Part shown: positions 63,070 to 64,000 of the stretch, piece by piece
Numbering within the stretch: position 1 is the first letter of the stretch
Layout: each line of letters begins with the position of its first letter
NCBI RefSeq assembly: GCF_017356265.1
Contig: NZ_JAFNAW010000015.1
Location: 1-64,000, forward strand
Direction: 5' to 3'
Length of the DNA: 64,000 nucleotides
From: Paracoccus fontiphilus
GTDB taxonomy: Bacteria > Pseudomonadota > Alphaproteobacteria > Rhodobacterales > Rhodobacteraceae
Notes under the pieces: model-generated
What the model saw: the letters and a program-made list of their open reading frames with translations, nothing else
Database searches by the model: none
What the model was told of the DNA's origin: nothing
Translations under genes and position numbers: made by a program

Positions 63070-63756
63070 CTATCCGAAATCAAGCTCGGCATAATGGGGG
63101 GCCGGATGGATGCCCGGCACCTGGTCGGCCAGGACGGACCGGAAGGCCGGGCGCGACTTGATGGTGGCATACCAGTCGCGCAGGATGTCCGACCGGTCCC
63201 AATCCACGTCCGAGATGTAGTCGAGGCAGGAAAAATGCGCGGCCGCGGTGAAGTCGGCCAGCGACAGGCTGTTTCCGGCCAGCCAGCGGCGGGTTTCCAG
63301 AAGCGTCGTCAGATAGTCGATATGGTCCTTGATCGCGCGCAGCCCGTCCTTGACCACGCGGCTGTCGGGATAGCCCTGGCGGGTGATCTTCTTCCACACC
63401 CGCTCGGTCAGGATCGGGACCGTGACCTCGGTGTTGAACTTGTCGTCGAACCAGGCGCAAAGGCGCCGCACCTCGTGGCGTTCCAGGGGGGTCGAAGGCA
63501 TCAGCGCGGGCGAGGGGACGGCCTCGTCCAGGTATTCGATGATCGCTTGGCTTTCGGCCAGCATGTTGCCGCGATGGCGCAGTACGGGCAGCTTGCCCGC
63601 CGGGTTGCGGCGCTTCAGGTCGGGCGGGCTTTCCCAGTAACGCTCCTCGACCAGTTCGACCTCGATCTTCTTCTCGGCAAGCACCAGCCGCACCTTGCGG
63701 CAGAAGGGCGACAATGCCGAATGATAAAGCCTGGTGGTCTGGTTGTTGCTGTTCAT
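63070..63756 (-). CDS. fzlA: FzlA-like GST-fold cell division protein
   Basis: A 228-residue GST-fold protein. [53 protein letters not shown] and the C-terminal [17 protein letters not shown] agree with FzlA of alphaproteobacteria, which binds and curves FtsZ filaments and links constriction to wall synthesis. A plain glutathione transferase is the alternative, but the conserved FzlA-type C-terminus argues against it. ATG 63756 is used; the frame continues to 63888. The neighbour upstream is a peptidoglycan transglycosylase gene, which fits a cell-wall context. Confidence 0.82.
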   Translation of the reverse strand: MNSNNQTTRLYHSALSPFCRKVRLVLAEKKIEVELVEERYWESPPDLKRRNPAGKLPVLRHRGNMLAESQAIIEYLDEAVPSPALMPSTPLERHEVRRLCAWFDDKFNTEVTVPILTERVWKKITRQGYPDSRVVKDGLRAIKDHIDYLTTLLETRRWLAGNSLSLADFTAAAHFSCLDYISDVDWDRSDILRDWYATIKSRPAFRSVLADQVPGIHPAPHYAELDFG

Positions 63757-63835
63757 CGCCTGCTTCAAGGTTCCCTGTCGTGCAATCCGGCCTTGATAAG
63801 CCCGTGTTCCCGCCGTTTCAACCGCAAGGGCCGGG

Positions 63836-64000
63836 TCACAGGCAGCCGGCGCGCCCGTCCCGCGCGATCGTCGCCGCGCCGTCGGCAATCGCCCGCGACC
63901 GGCCCGAGGCGCGGTTCGGGCTGCGGCTCTTGGGGGCGGGCAGGACGGCAGCCAGCCGGGCGGACTGCACGGGCGTCAGCTTGTCGGGCGTGGTGCCGAA
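63836..64000 (-). CDS. mtgA: Monofunctional peptidoglycan transglycosylase, C-terminal end (partial)
   Basis: Only the last 54 residues are inside the window. LTPVQSARLAAVLPAPKSRSP is the typical end of GT51 glycosyltransferases, after which a short Arg/Ala-rich tail ends in GRAGCL. The pattern fits MtgA better than bifunctional penicillin-binding proteins because the chain stops soon after this motif. It lies 80 bases upstream of fzlA on the same strand. Confidence 0.72.
   Translation of the reverse strand, partial: FGTTPDKLTPVQSARLAAVLPAPKSRSPNRASGRSRAIADGAATIARDGRAGCL

Noticed and set aside
1-64000. Insertion sequences, integrases, phage genes, tRNA or rRNA
   Set aside because: No transposase, integrase or phage motif and no recognisable tRNA/rRNA sequence was seen on either strand.

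Overview
The window looks like chromosomal DNA of a high-GC alphaproteobacterium of the Rhodobacteraceae, close to Paracoccus. Evidence: a LexA box of the alphaproteobacterial type (GTTC-N7-GTTC at 49885), an FzlA-type division protein (63070-63756), tightly packed ATGA-overlapping operons, and a hairpin type I associate with this family. No rRNA, tRNA, IS element, phage gene or CRISPR array was seen.

Region 1 (1-793) is the 3' end of a dihydrolipoamide acyltransferase (E2) gene. Region 2 (1402-33340) is a large cluster for a cell-surface or extracellular polysaccharide, in three blocks. Block A (+, 1402-14122) holds a membrane-bound nucleotide-sugar 4,6-dehydratase, glycosyltransferases, a GtrA/GtrB/GT-C set and a CDP-sugar pathway (cytidylyltransferase, CDP-glucose 4,6-dehydratase, a PLP/PMP 3-dehydrase-like enzyme with His for Lys, a C-methyltransferase and a reductase/epimerase). 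Block B (-, 14070-25944) holds HAD, ATP-grasp and sulfotransferase genes, two glycosyltransferases, and the export machine: an outer-membrane export protein, a Wzy-like polymerase, a Wzx-like flippase, a pectate-lyase-like protein and a Wzc-like chain-length ATPase. Block C (+, 26091-33340) holds the priming sugar-phosphate transferase, a formyltransferase, a PIG-L deacetylase, an aminotransferase, an O-acyltransferase, an epimerase, an RmlC-like epimerase and a UDP-glucuronate 4-epimerase. Together they suggest a Wzx/Wzy-assembled heteropolymer containing uronic acid, N-acylated amino-deoxy sugar and a C-methyl branched dideoxy sugar, probably sulfated.

Region 3 (33350-38616) holds a decayed trehalose synthase, an LLM-type flavin oxidoreductase, an unlisted 51-residue gene, NAD+ synthetase and a secreted 18-fold MORN-repeat protein. 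Region 4 (38693-49866) is a complete uronate catabolism locus: two convergent operons (GntR-uxuA-kdgK on +; uxaC-TRAP transporter-cupin-kduI-kduD-uxuB on -). Each has a GntR/FCD regulator at its head and a near-identical operator-like inverted repeat in its promoter. It would turn glucuronate and unsaturated uronates into 2-keto-3-deoxy-6-phosphogluconate.

Region 5 (49885-64000) is mixed: an SOS-type ImuA-like gene under a LexA box, tonB-exbD-exbB, a DUF2218/siderophore-interacting fusion, mobA, a TspO-like membrane protein, a photolyase, a SUMT methyltransferase, a 1163-residue RTX protein with a propeller-like N-terminus, queG, fzlA and the 3' end of an mtgA-like transglycosylase gene.
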